A stretch of DNA of 11,050 nucleotides, from positions 1 through 11,050 of the forward strand of contig JAITCK010000239.1 in NCBI GenBank assembly GCA_031283115.1. The letters run 5' to 3'. How positions within the stretch are numbered: position 1 is the stretch's first letter; every line of letters begins with the position of its first letter. The translations under genes and the position numbers were made by a program. Below are positions 1 through 7,034 of this stretch, in pieces. Source of the DNA: Cellulomonadaceae bacterium (lineage in GTDB: Bacteria; Actinomycetota; Actinomycetes; Actinomycetales; Cellulomonadaceae). The notes under the pieces are model-generated. The model made no database searches. It was not told the DNA's origin and saw nothing but the letters and a program-made list of their open reading frames with translations.

Positions 1-549
1 TGCGCCGCCTGTCATTGCTGCTACAGCGGAGGCGTCGATGGCACCGGTGACGGGGGCGGGGTTGAGGCGGGCTGCCAGGGAGGCTGTGGGCACTACCCGG
101 TATCCGAGCGAGGGCGCGAATCCGAGCCGGGCCAGGAACCGTTGCATGGTGCGGGAACCGGCTTGTGGCGTGCCGTACACGAAGGGGGCGCCAACGTCTC
201 CGGCTGCTTGCGCGACTCGCGCCACTAGGGCATGGCCTACGCCTGCGCGGCGGGCGGCAGGGTCAACAAAGATGGTGTCGATGACGATTCCGGGGGCTTC
301 AGCGAACAGGTGGGGGCCTACGGTTCGGGCTAAGGCGAAGCCGACTACGCGACCGTCAAGGTCTGCAGCCCACACGCTGCCGCCTGCCGCCATGTAGAGG
401 GACAGGTGGCCGCGTAGTTCGTCGTCGGTGGTGGGTTCGAGTCCTGTCACTGACGCTGTTGACGCCCGAGCGTCAGCAGACAAAACGACAATCTCGGCGA
501 TGTCGGTTTCGCTGGCTTCGCGCACCACCACTGAGGCGGGCAGCGGCAT
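1..549 (-). CDS. GNAT-family N-acetyltransferase (3' end beyond window)
   Basis: The reverse strand is open from an ATG at 549 to the window edge, giving 183 residues without a stop. The protein reads as a GCN5-related acetyltransferase, which transfers the acetyl group of acetyl-CoA to an amine; the substrate cannot be told. An N-terminal strand (VVVREASETDIAEIV, about residues 7-21) starts the fold. Residues 61-75 (AADLDGRVVGFALAR) form the central hairpin. Residues 90-108 carry the acetyl-CoA motif, with R100-x-x-G103-x-G105 in RRAGVGHAL. A later segment (RTMQRFLARLGFAPSLGYRV, about 133-152) is the usual C-terminal helix and strand. The ATG overlaps the TGA of pdtaR by one base (TGATG), so the two are almost certainly co-transcribed and translationally coupled. 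Family assignment is solid; the length and whether a second domain follows are unknown. Confidence 0.85.
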   Translation of the reverse strand, partial: MPLPASVVVREASETDIAEIVVLSADARASTASVTGLEPTTDDELRGHLSLYMAAGGSVWAADLDGRVVGFALARTVGPHLFAEAPGIVIDTIFVDPAARRAGVGHALVARVAQAAGDVGAPFVYGTPQAGSRTMQRFLARLGFAPSLGYRVVPTASLAARLNPAPVTGAIDASAVAAMTGGA

Positions 550-1238
550 CAGGCGCCGCCAACCTGCTCGATGACAGCGTCAGATACTTCACGCATGGTG
601 AGGCGGCGGTCCATGGAGGTTTTTTGGATCCAACGGAAGGCTTCTGGTTCGCTCAAGCCCATCTTGGATTGGAGTAGGCCTTTGGCCCGGTCGACACGTT
701 TGCGGGTTTCGAAGCGTTCTTGGAGGTCGTCGATTTCGTCTTTGAGTTGGCCGATTTCCTGGTAGCGGGTGATGGCGATTTCCACGGCGGGCAGCAGGTC
801 GGCGGGGGTGAAGGGTTTGACAACGTAGGCCATAGCGCCAGCGTCGCGGGCCCGCTCCACGAACTCGGTTTGTGAGAAGGCGGTGAGCAGTACGACGGGG
901 GCGGCGCCTGCTTTGCCGATCTGTTCGGCGGCGGTGATGCCGTCCATTTCCGGCATTTTGACGTCCATCACAACGACGTCAGGTTTGAGTTCGAGCGCCA
1001 ACTCGACGGCTTTTGCGCCGTCCCCGGCTTCACCGACAACTTCGAAACCGGCTTCTCGGAGGGTTTCGATGACGTCCATGCGGATGAGGGCTTCGTCTTC
1101 AGCGACGACGGCGCGGCGGGCCGGGCGGGCCGGGGTTGCAGCGGCTTGATCAGCGGCTTTAGCGGCGGCGGCTTCGGCGGCTTCGCCGACGAGGGGGGGA
1201 AGATCGAGCAGGGGCTTTTTATTGGTGGTCGAGGTCAC
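549..1238 (-). CDS. pdtaR: ANTAR-domain response regulator, PdtaR type
   Basis: Two-component response regulator that acts on RNA rather than DNA. Of 229 residues, 1-42 are an Ala-rich, probably disordered extension. Residues 43-155 are a receiver domain with acidic pocket E47/D48/E49, phospho-acceptor D92 (VVVMDVKMPEMDG), T119 and K141 (VVKPF). A coiled linker (about 158-185) leads to a C-terminal ANTAR domain (about 165-226: RVDRAKGLLQSKMGLSEPEA, then FRWIQKTSMDRRLTM). The sequence closely follows Mycobacterium tuberculosis PdtaR (Rv1626), which is phosphorylated by the histidine kinase PdtaS; ANTAR domains bind paired RNA hairpins to cause antitermination. No kinase gene is visible here, as expected because PdtaS is usually encoded elsewhere. 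The start is a GTG at 1238 with no clear Shine-Dalgarno but a TAGGAT box 6 nt upstream, suggesting a leaderless mRNA. The stop overlaps the downstream acetyltransferase start. Confidence 0.93.
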   Translation of the reverse strand: MTSTTNKKPLLDLPPLVGEAAEAAAAKAADQAAATPARPARRAVVAEDEALIRMDVIETLREAGFEVVGEAGDGAKAVELALELKPDVVVMDVKMPEMDGITAAEQIGKAGAAPVVLLTAFSQTEFVERARDAGAMAYVVKPFTPADLLPAVEIAITRYQEIGQLKDEIDDLQERFETRKRVDRAKGLLQSKMGLSEPEAFRWIQKTSMDRRLTMREVSDAVIEQVGGA

Positions 1239-1244
1239 GCCCCC

Positions 1245-1250
1245 ATCCTA
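1245..1250 (-). promoter_or_regulatory. Candidate leaderless -10 box of pdtaR
   Basis: TAGGAT (read on the minus strand, 1250 to 1245) matches the actinobacterial TANNNT -10 and ends 6 nt before the GTG start. Transcription would begin at or next to the start codon. No good -35 is seen 16-18 nt upstream. Inference from position and motif only. Confidence 0.4.
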
Positions 1251-1347
1251 TGACGCATTGGCGGCCTCGGCGTTAGGCATGGCAGCCGAAATGTGGTTCC
1301 ATAGGCGCGTTGGTTGTGGTTTTTCCGCTGTGCGGTAGCCGCGACGA

Positions 1348-1429
1348 GCCTCGGTGGCGGAACTGGCAGACGCGCTCGACTCAAACTCGAGTTCCTCACG
1401 GAGTGTGGGTTCGAGTCCCACCCGAGGCA
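1348..1429 (+). tRNA. tRNA-Leu (anticodon CAA)
   Basis: Class II (long variable arm) tRNA reading UUG. The acceptor arms GCCTCGG (1348-1354) and CCGAGGC (1422-1428) pair fully, with discriminator A at 1429, as usual for leucine. The anticodon stem CTCGA (1375-1379) pairs with TCGAG (1387-1391), and the 7-nt loop CTCAAAC places CAA at 1382-1384. The variable arm is about 1392-1405. The T arm is GTGGG-TTCGAGT-CCCAC. The next bases are CGT, so the CCA end is not encoded and must be added enzymatically. It sits between divergent pdtaR and cysK, with its own hairpin immediately downstream. Confidence 0.95.
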
Positions 1430-1430
1430 C

Positions 1431-1472
1431 GTAATAGGTGTGGCCCCCGTTCGCGGGGGCCACACCTATTAC
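1431..1472 (+). terminator. Perfect hairpin terminator after tRNA-Leu
   Basis: The 19-nt arm 1431-1449 and its exact reverse complement 1454-1472 enclose a TTCG loop (1450-1453). It starts 2 nt after the tRNA 3' end. There is no T tract, which is common for actinobacterial terminators. It would end tRNA transcription and insulate the cysK promoter; being symmetric, it could work in both directions. Confidence 0.8.
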
Positions 1473-1510
1473 GCGCTCCAGTGCTGCGGGACTGCGACAC
1501 ATCACGTTGC

Positions 1511-1543
1511 ATGTGTTGCGCGCATCACATCTGCGTTTACGCT
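1511..1543 (+). promoter_or_regulatory. cysK promoter with overlapping palindromic operator
   Basis: -35 TTGCGC (1516-1521), 16-nt spacer, -10 TACGCT (1538-1543), then 7 nt to the ATG at 1551 and no Shine-Dalgarno, so the cysK mRNA is probably leaderless. The -35 lies inside a 20-bp palindrome, ATGTGTTGCGCGCATCACAT (1511-1530), in which only the pair 1516/1525 fails. A protein bound there would cover the -35 and spacer, so repression is the likeliest outcome. Regulator unknown. Confidence 0.6.
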
Positions 1544-1550
1544 GTCCTGC

Positions 1551-2486
1551 ATGTCTCGCATTTTTGATGACGCCACCACGCTGATTGGCGGCACTCCCCT
1601 GGTTCGTATCAACCGCCTGACCGCTGATTCCACCGCGACCGTGCTGGCCAAACTTGAGTTTTATAACCCCGCCAACTCGGTCAAGGACCGTCTGGGTGTG
1701 GCCATCATTGACGCCGCTGAGGCTTCGGGGGAACTACAGCCGGGCGGCACCATTGTGGAGGGCACATCCGGCAACACGGGCATCGCCTTGGCTTGGGTGG
1801 GCGCCACCCGCGGCTACAAAGTGGTCCTGGCTATGCCAGAAACTATGAGCGTGGAACGCCGCGCCGTGTTGCGGGCTTTCGGCGCCGAACTGGTTCTCAC
1901 CCCTGGCGCAGACGGCATGAAGGGGGCTGTGGCTGCTGCTGAACATATTGCTGCTACTCGGCCTGGCGCAGTTTTGGCCCGCCAGTTCGAGAATGAAGCC
2001 AACCCGGCTATTCACCGCAAGACCACTGCCGAAGAGATTTGGGCGGACACGGACGGCGGCGTCGATATTGTTGTCGGCGGTATTGGCACAGGCGGAACCA
2101 TCACGGGTGTGGGCCAGGTGCTCAAGTCCCGCAAACCTGACGTGAAGATTGTCGCCGTGGAACCGGCCGAGTCGCCTATTCTCAACGGTGGCGCCCCAGG
2201 ACCGCACAAGATTCAGGGGATCGGCGCCAACTTTATTCCCGACATTCTCGACCGGTCTGTCATCGACGAGGTCATCGACATTGACGCCGACCGGGCTGTC
2301 GCGGTGGCCCGGCAGACCGCCACAGATGAGGGCCTGCTAGTGGGGATTTCGTCGGGGGCTTCCCTGGCTGCCGCTATCGACTTGGCTGCCCGCCCGGAGA
2401 ACGCCGGAAAAACCATTGTCGCTATCGTCCCTGACTTTGGTGAGCGTTACCTGTCTACCGTCTTGTTCAGCGACCTCATGGACTAA
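1551..2486 (+). CDS. cysK: Cysteine synthase A (O-acetylserine sulfhydrylase)
   Basis: PLP enzyme that makes L-cysteine from O-acetyl-L-serine and sulfide in the cytoplasm. The 311 residues match the usual length of about 310. Visible family marks are TPLVRI (15-20), the PLP-binding lysine K45 in NPANSVKDR, the substrate loop TSGNT (72-76), the phosphate-binding GIGTGG (177-182), [12 protein letters not shown] (219-230), GISSGAS (265-271) and the C-terminal [13 protein letters not shown] (294-306). The frame stays open upstream through the tRNA to about 1314, but the protein homology begins exactly at [18 protein letters not shown], and the -10 box is 7 nt before that ATG, so 1551 is chosen. 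cysE follows 9 bp downstream, forming the serine-to-cysteine operon; the two enzymes often associate as the cysteine synthase complex. Confidence 0.96.
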   Translation: MSRIFDDATTLIGGTPLVRINRLTADSTATVLAKLEFYNPANSVKDRLGVAIIDAAEASGELQPGGTIVEGTSGNTGIALAWVGATRGYKVVLAMPETMSVERRAVLRAFGAELVLTPGADGMKGAVAAAEHIAATRPGAVLARQFENEANPAIHRKTTAEEIWADTDGGVDIVVGGIGTGGTITGVGQVLKSRKPDVKIVAVEPAESPILNGGAPGPHKIQGIGANFIPDILDRSVIDEVIDIDADRAVAVARQTATDEGLLVGISSGASLAAAIDLAARPENAGKTIVAIVPDFGERYLSTVLFSDLMD

Positions 2487-2495
2487 TGTGACGTA

Positions 2496-3080
2496 ATGCG
2501 CTTCATCGAGATTCTGTTGGAGGACCTTGACGCTGCGCACGCCCACGATCCGGCCGCACGGTCGCGTTTGGAGGTGGCTTTCGCCTATCCGGGTGTTCAC
2601 GCCTTGTGGGTGCACCGGCTCAGTCACCGCATGTGGCAGCTGCCGGGACTGCGGATTCCGGCCCGGTTAATTTCACAGTTGGCCCGCTTTTTGACGGGTA
2701 TTGAGATTCATCCCGGTGCCGTGATTGGGCGTCGCCTCTTTATCGACCACGGTATGGGTGTGGTGATCGGGGAAACCACCCACATTGGTGACGACTGCCT
2801 GCTGTTTCACGGCTCCACCTTGGGTGGCACAAAAATGCAGCGCGGCAAACGCCACCCCACCCTGGCTGACCGGGTCATGGTGGGGGCGGGCGCTAAAGTG
2901 CTTGGCCCTATCACGTTGGGTGATGACGTTCAGGTGGGCGCCAACGCCGTAGTCATCAAGGACGTGCCTGCTGGCGCGGTGGCCGTGGGTGTGCCCGCGA
3001 AAATCCATTTCCCCAAGCAGCCGGTGGGGCAGCGGGACCGTAACGTCGATCCCGCCACCCTCATCGAATATTCGATCTAA
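2496..3080 (+). CDS. cysE: Serine O-acetyltransferase (short form)
   Basis: Acetylates L-serine with acetyl-CoA to O-acetylserine, the substrate of the preceding cysK product. At 194 residues this is the short form, lacking much of the N-terminal helical domain of the Enterobacterial enzyme. A short helical head (about 1-65) is followed by left-handed beta-helix hexapeptide repeats (about 70-170). The IDHGMG segment (83-88) supplies the catalytic Asp84-His85 dyad, followed by [21 protein letters not shown] and GVPAKI (165-170). The C-terminus ends in Ile (IEYSI), which is the residue that CysE normally inserts into the CysK active site, so a cysteine synthase complex is plausible. There is no strong Shine-Dalgarno in the 9-bp gap, suggesting coupling to cysK. 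It converges on the M13 peptidase gene with 17 bp between the stops and no clear terminator there. Confidence 0.95.
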   Translation: MRFIEILLEDLDAAHAHDPAARSRLEVAFAYPGVHALWVHRLSHRMWQLPGLRIPARLISQLARFLTGIEIHPGAVIGRRLFIDHGMGVVIGETTHIGDDCLLFHGSTLGGTKMQRGKRHPTLADRVMVGAGAKVLGPITLGDDVQVGANAVVIKDVPAGAVAVGVPAKIHFPKQPVGQRDRNVDPATLIEYSI

Positions 3081-3097
3081 CTCACCAGACACGCTCA

Positions 3098-5158
3098 CTA
3101 CCAGATGTGGACGCGCTGGTTTTCGGGTAGGTAGAGGGCGTCGCCTTCGGTCACGTCGAAGGCTTCATAGAACTCGGGGATGTTGCGGATGACGCCGTTG
3201 CAGCGGAACTCGTCAGGCGAGTGCGGGTCGGTGGCGATACGGACTTTGACTTCCTCATCGCGGCCTTTGGTTTGCCAGGCTTGCGCCCACCCATAGAACA
3301 CGCGCTGGCCGCCGGTCAGGCCGTCAATGATGGGTGCGGTCACGTCGGCAGGGTCGACGGTTTGTCCGTTGGCGGCGGCTTCTTTTGCGAGGGCAATCCG
3401 GTAGGCCTTGATGGCGATGGATAGTCCGCCCAGGTCGCCAATGTTTTCGCCCAGGGTGAGGGCGCCGTTGACGTGCGGGCCGTCGCCCTTGAATTGGACG
3501 GGCGTGTAGGCGTCGTACTGGTCGATCAGGGCTTTGGTTCGCACCTCGAATTCGGTGCGGTCTTCGGGGGTCCACCAGTCGGCGAGTTTGCCGTCTCCAT
3601 CGTATTCGGAGCCTTGGTCGTCGAATCCGTGGCCGATTTCGTGGCCGATCACGCCGCCGATGCCGCCATAGTTGACGGCGTCGTCGGCGTCGGCGTCGAA
3701 GAAGGGGGGTTGGAGGATGGCGGCGGGGAAGACGATTTCGTTCATGCCGGGGTTGTAGTAGGCGTTGACGGTTTGTGGCGTCATAAACCATTCGTCTCGG
3801 TCGAGGGGTTTGCCGATCTTGTTCAACTCGTAGGCGAGGTCGAAAATGTCGGATTGGCGAATGTTGTCGATCAGGTTGTCGGCGGTGATGTCGAGGCCCG
3901 TGTAGTCGCGCCATTGGGTGGGGTAGCCGATTTTTGGCGTGAACTTGTCCAGTTTGGCTAGGGCTTTTTCGCGGGTGGCTGGGGTCATCCAGTCGAGGTT
4001 GCTGATGGATTGCCGGTAGGCCTCAGTGAGGTTGGCGACCAGGTCGTCCATGCGCTGCTTGTGGGTGGGCGGGAAGTGGCGGGCCACATATTCTTGGCCG
4101 ACTGCTTCTCCGAGCACGCTTTCAACGACGGCGACGCCGCGCTTCCAGCGTTCGCGGACTTCTTGCGCTCCGGTGAGGGCGCGTCCGTAGAAGTCGAAGT
4201 TGGCTTGGACGATGGCGTCGGTCAGGTAGGCGGCGCGTTTGATGATGACGCGCGCCACCCCCCAGGCTTTCCAGTCGTCGAGGTTTTCGCTGGCCCACAG
4301 GGCGGCGAAGCCGGTGAAGTAGGAGGGCTGGGAGACGATGAGCTGGTCGAAGGCGCCTTCTGGCCCGGCCAGGGCGTGTACCCAGCGGGTGAAGTCGAAG
4401 CCGGGCGCTGACGCGGCCAGTTGACCCAGCGTCATGGGGTTGTGGGTTTTGGTGACGTCGCGGCAGGCGACTACGTCCCAGTGGTGGGCGGCCAGGCGGG
4501 TTTCTAGGGCGACAATGCGTTGGGCGATGGCTGCGGCGGTGTCGTCGTTGTCGGGTAGGCCTAGGGCGGTCAGGCCGCCGCCGAGGCGAAGCATCCGGGC
4601 CAGGTGGGGGGCGTATTTGTCGCGGATTTCGGTGTGCTGGTCTTCCCGATAGTAGGCTTCATCGGGTAGGCCTAGGCCGCCTTGGTACAGGTAGACCTTG
4701 TAGATTTCGGGGTTGTCGGCGTCGTTGTCTACGTAGAAGCCGAAGGCGCTGGCTGCGCCGACTCGTTGCAGGCTGCCGAGAACGTCAACGAGGTCGGCTG
4801 CGGTGGGGGCGGCGGCGATGGCGGCCATTTCGTCGGTGATGGGGCTGGTGCCGAGTGTTTCGATGCGGCTGGTGTCCATGAAACTGGAGTAGAGGTCGCC
4901 GATTTTGGCGTTGATGCTGCCGGGTTTGAGGTCGGGTGCGGCGGACAGGTCTTCGATGATCTGTTTGACGTGTTCTTCGGATGCGTCGCGTAACTGGCGG
5001 AAGGCGCCGTCGATGGACCTGTCGGCGGGGATGACGTGGCTGGCCAGCCATTTGCCGTTGACGTGCCGGAAGAGGTCGTCTTGCGGGCGGGTGGCTGCGT
5101 CGATTTGGGTCAGGTCGATGCCCGATGGGCGCGTCATCGCGGAGGTCGTTTCAGTCAT
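3098..5158 (-). CDS. pepO: M13 (neprilysin-like) zinc endopeptidase
   Basis: Oligopeptide-cleaving metallo-endopeptidase; 686 residues, as expected for bacterial PepO proteins. The N-terminal cap domain (about 23-440) contains DDLFRHVNGKWL. The catalytic half begins near NAYYNPGMNEIVFPAAILQP (466-485), the substrate-binding segment. H506-E507-I-G-H510 (VIGHEIGHGFDDQG) provides two zinc ligands and the general base; E571 in ENIGDLGG is the third ligand. CNGVIRNIPEFYEAFDV (653-669) and the terminal VHIW match the conserved M13 C-terminus. No signal peptide or membrane segment is present, so it should act in the cytoplasm on short peptides. The ATG at 5158 is preceded 7 nt upstream by TAAAGT and not by a Shine-Dalgarno, pointing to a leaderless transcript. 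It is convergent with cysE and monocistronic as far as can be seen. Confidence 0.95.
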   Translation of the reverse strand: MTETTSAMTRPSGIDLTQIDAATRPQDDLFRHVNGKWLASHVIPADRSIDGAFRQLRDASEEHVKQIIEDLSAAPDLKPGSINAKIGDLYSSFMDTSRIETLGTSPITDEMAAIAAAPTAADLVDVLGSLQRVGAASAFGFYVDNDADNPEIYKVYLYQGGLGLPDEAYYREDQHTEIRDKYAPHLARMLRLGGGLTALGLPDNDDTAAAIAQRIVALETRLAAHHWDVVACRDVTKTHNPMTLGQLAASAPGFDFTRWVHALAGPEGAFDQLIVSQPSYFTGFAALWASENLDDWKAWGVARVIIKRAAYLTDAIVQANFDFYGRALTGAQEVRERWKRGVAVVESVLGEAVGQEYVARHFPPTHKQRMDDLVANLTEAYRQSISNLDWMTPATREKALAKLDKFTPKIGYPTQWRDYTGLDITADNLIDNIRQSDIFDLAYELNKIGKPLDRDEWFMTPQTVNAYYNPGMNEIVFPAAILQPPFFDADADDAVNYGGIGGVIGHEIGHGFDDQGSEYDGDGKLADWWTPEDRTEFEVRTKALIDQYDAYTPVQFKGDGPHVNGALTLGENIGDLGGLSIAIKAYRIALAKEAAANGQTVDPADVTAPIIDGLTGGQRVFYGWAQAWQTKGRDEEVKVRIATDPHSPDEFRCNGVIRNIPEFYEAFDVTEGDALYLPENQRVHIW

Positions 5159-5165
5159 GCCCGCT

Positions 5166-5171
5166 ACTTTA
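5166..5171 (-). promoter_or_regulatory. Candidate leaderless -10 box of pepO
   Basis: TAAAGT (minus strand, 5171 to 5166) fits TANNNT and ends exactly 7 nt before the ATG at 5158, the same geometry as at cysK. No convincing -35 is present. Confidence 0.45.
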
Positions 5172-5215
5172 CGCGGCCTACACCCCTACACCCGGGCGTT
5201 TGAGGCATCCTGAGA

Positions 5216-5248
5216 CGCCGCAGGCGGCGTGGAGAGGCGCTGGGTGAG
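5216..5248 (+). repeat. GC-rich hairpin repeat, copy A (left flank of the ABC block)
   Basis: It begins with an 18-nt core, CGCCGCAGGCGGCGTGGA (5216-5233), identical to 9118-9135, then GCGCTGG and GTGAG in the same order as in copy B, with small differences between them. With the preceding A it can fold as ACGCCG-CAGG-CGGCGT (5215-5230), so here, 34 bp past the permease stop, it may also act as the operon's terminator (no U tract). Both copies have the same orientation. Confidence 0.65.
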
Positions 5249-5281
5249 GCTCGCCGCGCTTCTGCTTTGCCGGGTCCACCT

Positions 5282-6433
5282 CTAGCGGTCTTTGAAGTAG
5301 TTGAATAGGTGTTTTTCTTTGATGGTGCTGGCTGCGAGTAGTGCGCCTGCAAGGGTGAAAGTGAATCCTTGCAGTATGTAGAGGCCTGTCCTGGTGGTGA
5401 GGGGGGCGATGTCTTGTGCGGGGAGGGTGTGGATTGACAGTGTGATGAGGGGGTAGGCGATCATGCAGGCCATTGCGGCCCATATGCCAGTCTCGATAGC
5501 GGTCTGTGTGACAAGTGATGCCCTGTCCATGCCTGCGTGGAGTGAGGAGGCCATTTCGAGTCGGCGGCGGCGGGTTATCCACCAGCCCACAGCGAAGGCG
5601 GCAACACCTGCCGCGATGGGGATGAGTCGGGTTGGCCGATGGTTGAAAGCGTTGAGGTCAAGTTCGGTACCTAGGCTGGCGTTGACTTGTGTGACCTCGG
5701 CGGGAAGTTCTTGTGGGCCGGCACTTGGTATGACCGTGCTGCGCAGTAGTGTTGCGGTGTGGTTGGGGTCGCTTTTGGGCGCGTCGACCCAGCATTGGTC
5801 GAACGGCGCTGAATGAGGGCCGGGCGGTTCTGGCGCCACAATGGCGTAGGCGAGTCCGCTTTGTCTGCCGTCTGCCGGATAGACGTAGGTGCCTGCGATG
5901 TGGGCTTGGGTGAATGTTCCGCTGAGTGTGACACCGAGGGTGCCTCCTGGGGTCAGCGTGTAGCGGTCTACGACTTCTGGGCCAGCGAATATCCCTGGGT
6001 CAGCCCCCACAGTTTGGGTCGGCAGAAGGGCTTGCGCCCCGGCTCTAGCGCCGACGAAACCGGTGGTGACAGCGTGCACGGGGATGGATGAACTAGGGGT
6101 CGTTACGGCACGGACTTCTGCGGGGTGGGCGCGGATAGCGCCTGCTGCCCTGATGGATGGGAGGGTGCCAAGTGCATCGCAGAGGACGCCGTCTACGTGT
6201 CCGGGGGCGGTCACGGTGAGTAGTGATGCGCCTGCTTGGTTCCATTGGTGGGCTGTGGTGACGAGTTGTCCGATGGCTCCTATGTCGAGGCTGGCCAGCA
6301 TGGTGATGATGAGCGCGAGGCAGGGTGCCCAGATTGCCGCGCCTGTGGTTCCCGTGGTGAGGTTGCGCCACGCCTCGCTGACAATATCTCGCGGGGACAT
6401 GTGGTGGTTTGCTGCGGGTTGTGGGGTTCTCAT
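5282..6433 (-). CDS. MacB/FtsX-like ABC transporter permease
   Basis: Membrane subunit, 383 residues, probably partnering the ATPase gene just before it. Four membrane segments are seen at about 32-52, 270-287, 314-334 and 349-370, with a large loop of over 200 residues outside the cell between the first two. That is the MacB/FtsX topology, in which the transporter acts by mechanotransmission together with an outer adaptor rather than carrying substrate through the bilayer. RRRRLEM (288-294) after the second segment fits the inside-positive rule. The extracellular domain is not one I recognise; it has Cys at 85 and 214. The ATG at 6433 overlaps the ATPase stop (ATGA). An alternative start at Met12 (6400) would leave a gap and is less likely. 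It is the last gene of a five-gene operon. The family call rests on topology and context, with no single signature motif. Confidence 0.78.
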   Translation of the reverse strand: MRTPQPAANHHMSPRDIVSEAWRNLTTGTTGAAIWAPCLALIITMLASLDIGAIGQLVTTAHQWNQAGASLLTVTAPGHVDGVLCDALGTLPSIRAAGAIRAHPAEVRAVTTPSSSIPVHAVTTGFVGARAGAQALLPTQTVGADPGIFAGPEVVDRYTLTPGGTLGVTLSGTFTQAHIAGTYVYPADGRQSGLAYAIVAPEPPGPHSAPFDQCWVDAPKSDPNHTATLLRSTVIPSAGPQELPAEVTQVNASLGTELDLNAFNHRPTRLIPIAAGVAAFAVGWWITRRRRLEMASSLHAGMDRASLVTQTAIETGIWAAMACMIAYPLITLSIHTLPAQDIAPLTTRTGLYILQGFTFTLAGALLAASTIKEKHLFNYFKDR

Positions 6434-7029
6434 CGGAAATCCGCCAGATTGATGCGGTCGGTACAGGCGGTGATGATGTCAGGGTCATGGGTGGCGACAA
6501 GAACGACGGCTCCGGTTCCTGCGAGGGCCGAGAACGATGTTGCGACAAGGGCGGAGGACGTGGGGTCGAGTTGGGCTGTGGGTTCGTCAACGAGCAGGAG
6601 GTCGGGCCTGCTTGCTAGTGCGCGGGCCAGGAGCAGTCTTTGAGCCTCGCCGCCGGACAGGGCACGAAACTCGCGCAATGCGACATGGCTGAGGTTGAAC
6701 TTTTCCATCAGGGCCATTGCTTCTACCTGGGCGTGCGGGCGTCGGATCCCTAACGTCAGAAGCGGGAGGGTGACGTGGTCGAGTGCCGTGCGCCGTGGTA
6801 GGCCGTGGGGGTTTTGAAAGGCCCACCGCACCACCGGCATCCCGGTTCGCTCGACACTACCTGCTGTTGGGGGGAGCCAGCCCGCCGCAATAGCCAGGAG
6901 CGTGGATTTACCTGAACCGGATGGACCCATGATCGCATAAACCCGCCCTGGCAGGCAGGTGGCGGTGAGGTTTGTAAACAGTGGCCCTGGCCCAAAGTCG
7001 TGTGTAAGTCCGGTCAACTCCAGAGGCAT
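6430..7029 (-). CDS. ABC transporter ATP-binding protein
   Basis: Cytoplasmic ATPase, 199 residues, short for the family (about 220 is usual). Walker A is GPSGSGKST (35-43), the Q-loop is at Q72 (AFQNP), the signature is LSGGEAQR (124-131), Walker B is LLLVDE (144-149) and the switch histidine is H181 (VATHDPD). All catalytic residues are present, so it should be active. It is closest in character to the LolD/MacB-type ATPases that drive FtsX-like permeases. A strong Shine-Dalgarno (GGGAGGT) overlaps the stop of the adaptor gene just upstream. The stop overlaps the permease ATG by 4 bp, implying stoichiometric expression. The protein ends soon after the H-loop (ITACTDRINLADFR), with almost no C-terminal extension. 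Confidence 0.93.
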   Translation of the reverse strand: MPLELTGLTHDFGPGPLFTNLTATCLPGRVYAIMGPSGSGKSTLLAIAAGWLPPTAGSVERTGMPVVRWAFQNPHGLPRRTALDHVTLPLLTLGIRRPHAQVEAMALMEKFNLSHVALREFRALSGGEAQRLLLARALASRPDLLLVDEPTAQLDPTSSALVATSFSALAGTGAVVLVATHDPDIITACTDRINLADFR

Positions 7030-7034
7030 GGTCG

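Noticed and set aside
1512..1529. CRP/GlxR-type site upstream of cysK
   Set aside because: TGTGT and TCACA are separated by 8 nt rather than the 6 nt of TGTGA-N6-TCACA, so the known family layout is not met.
1314..1550. Upstream extension of the cysK frame to a start near 1314
   Set aside because: It would translate through the whole tRNA-Leu gene and its hairpin. Protein similarity begins at 1551, right behind a leaderless -10 box.
3324..3914. Long arginine-rich frame on the minus strand
   Set aside because: It lies inside the M13 peptidase gene in another frame; the Arg/Pro/His-rich composition is typical of out-of-frame high-GC coding sequence.
4682..4993. Plus-strand frames across 3221-5051 that look like small Gly/Val-rich proteins
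   Set aside because: They are antisense to the M13 peptidase gene, have no ribosome sites and no family features.
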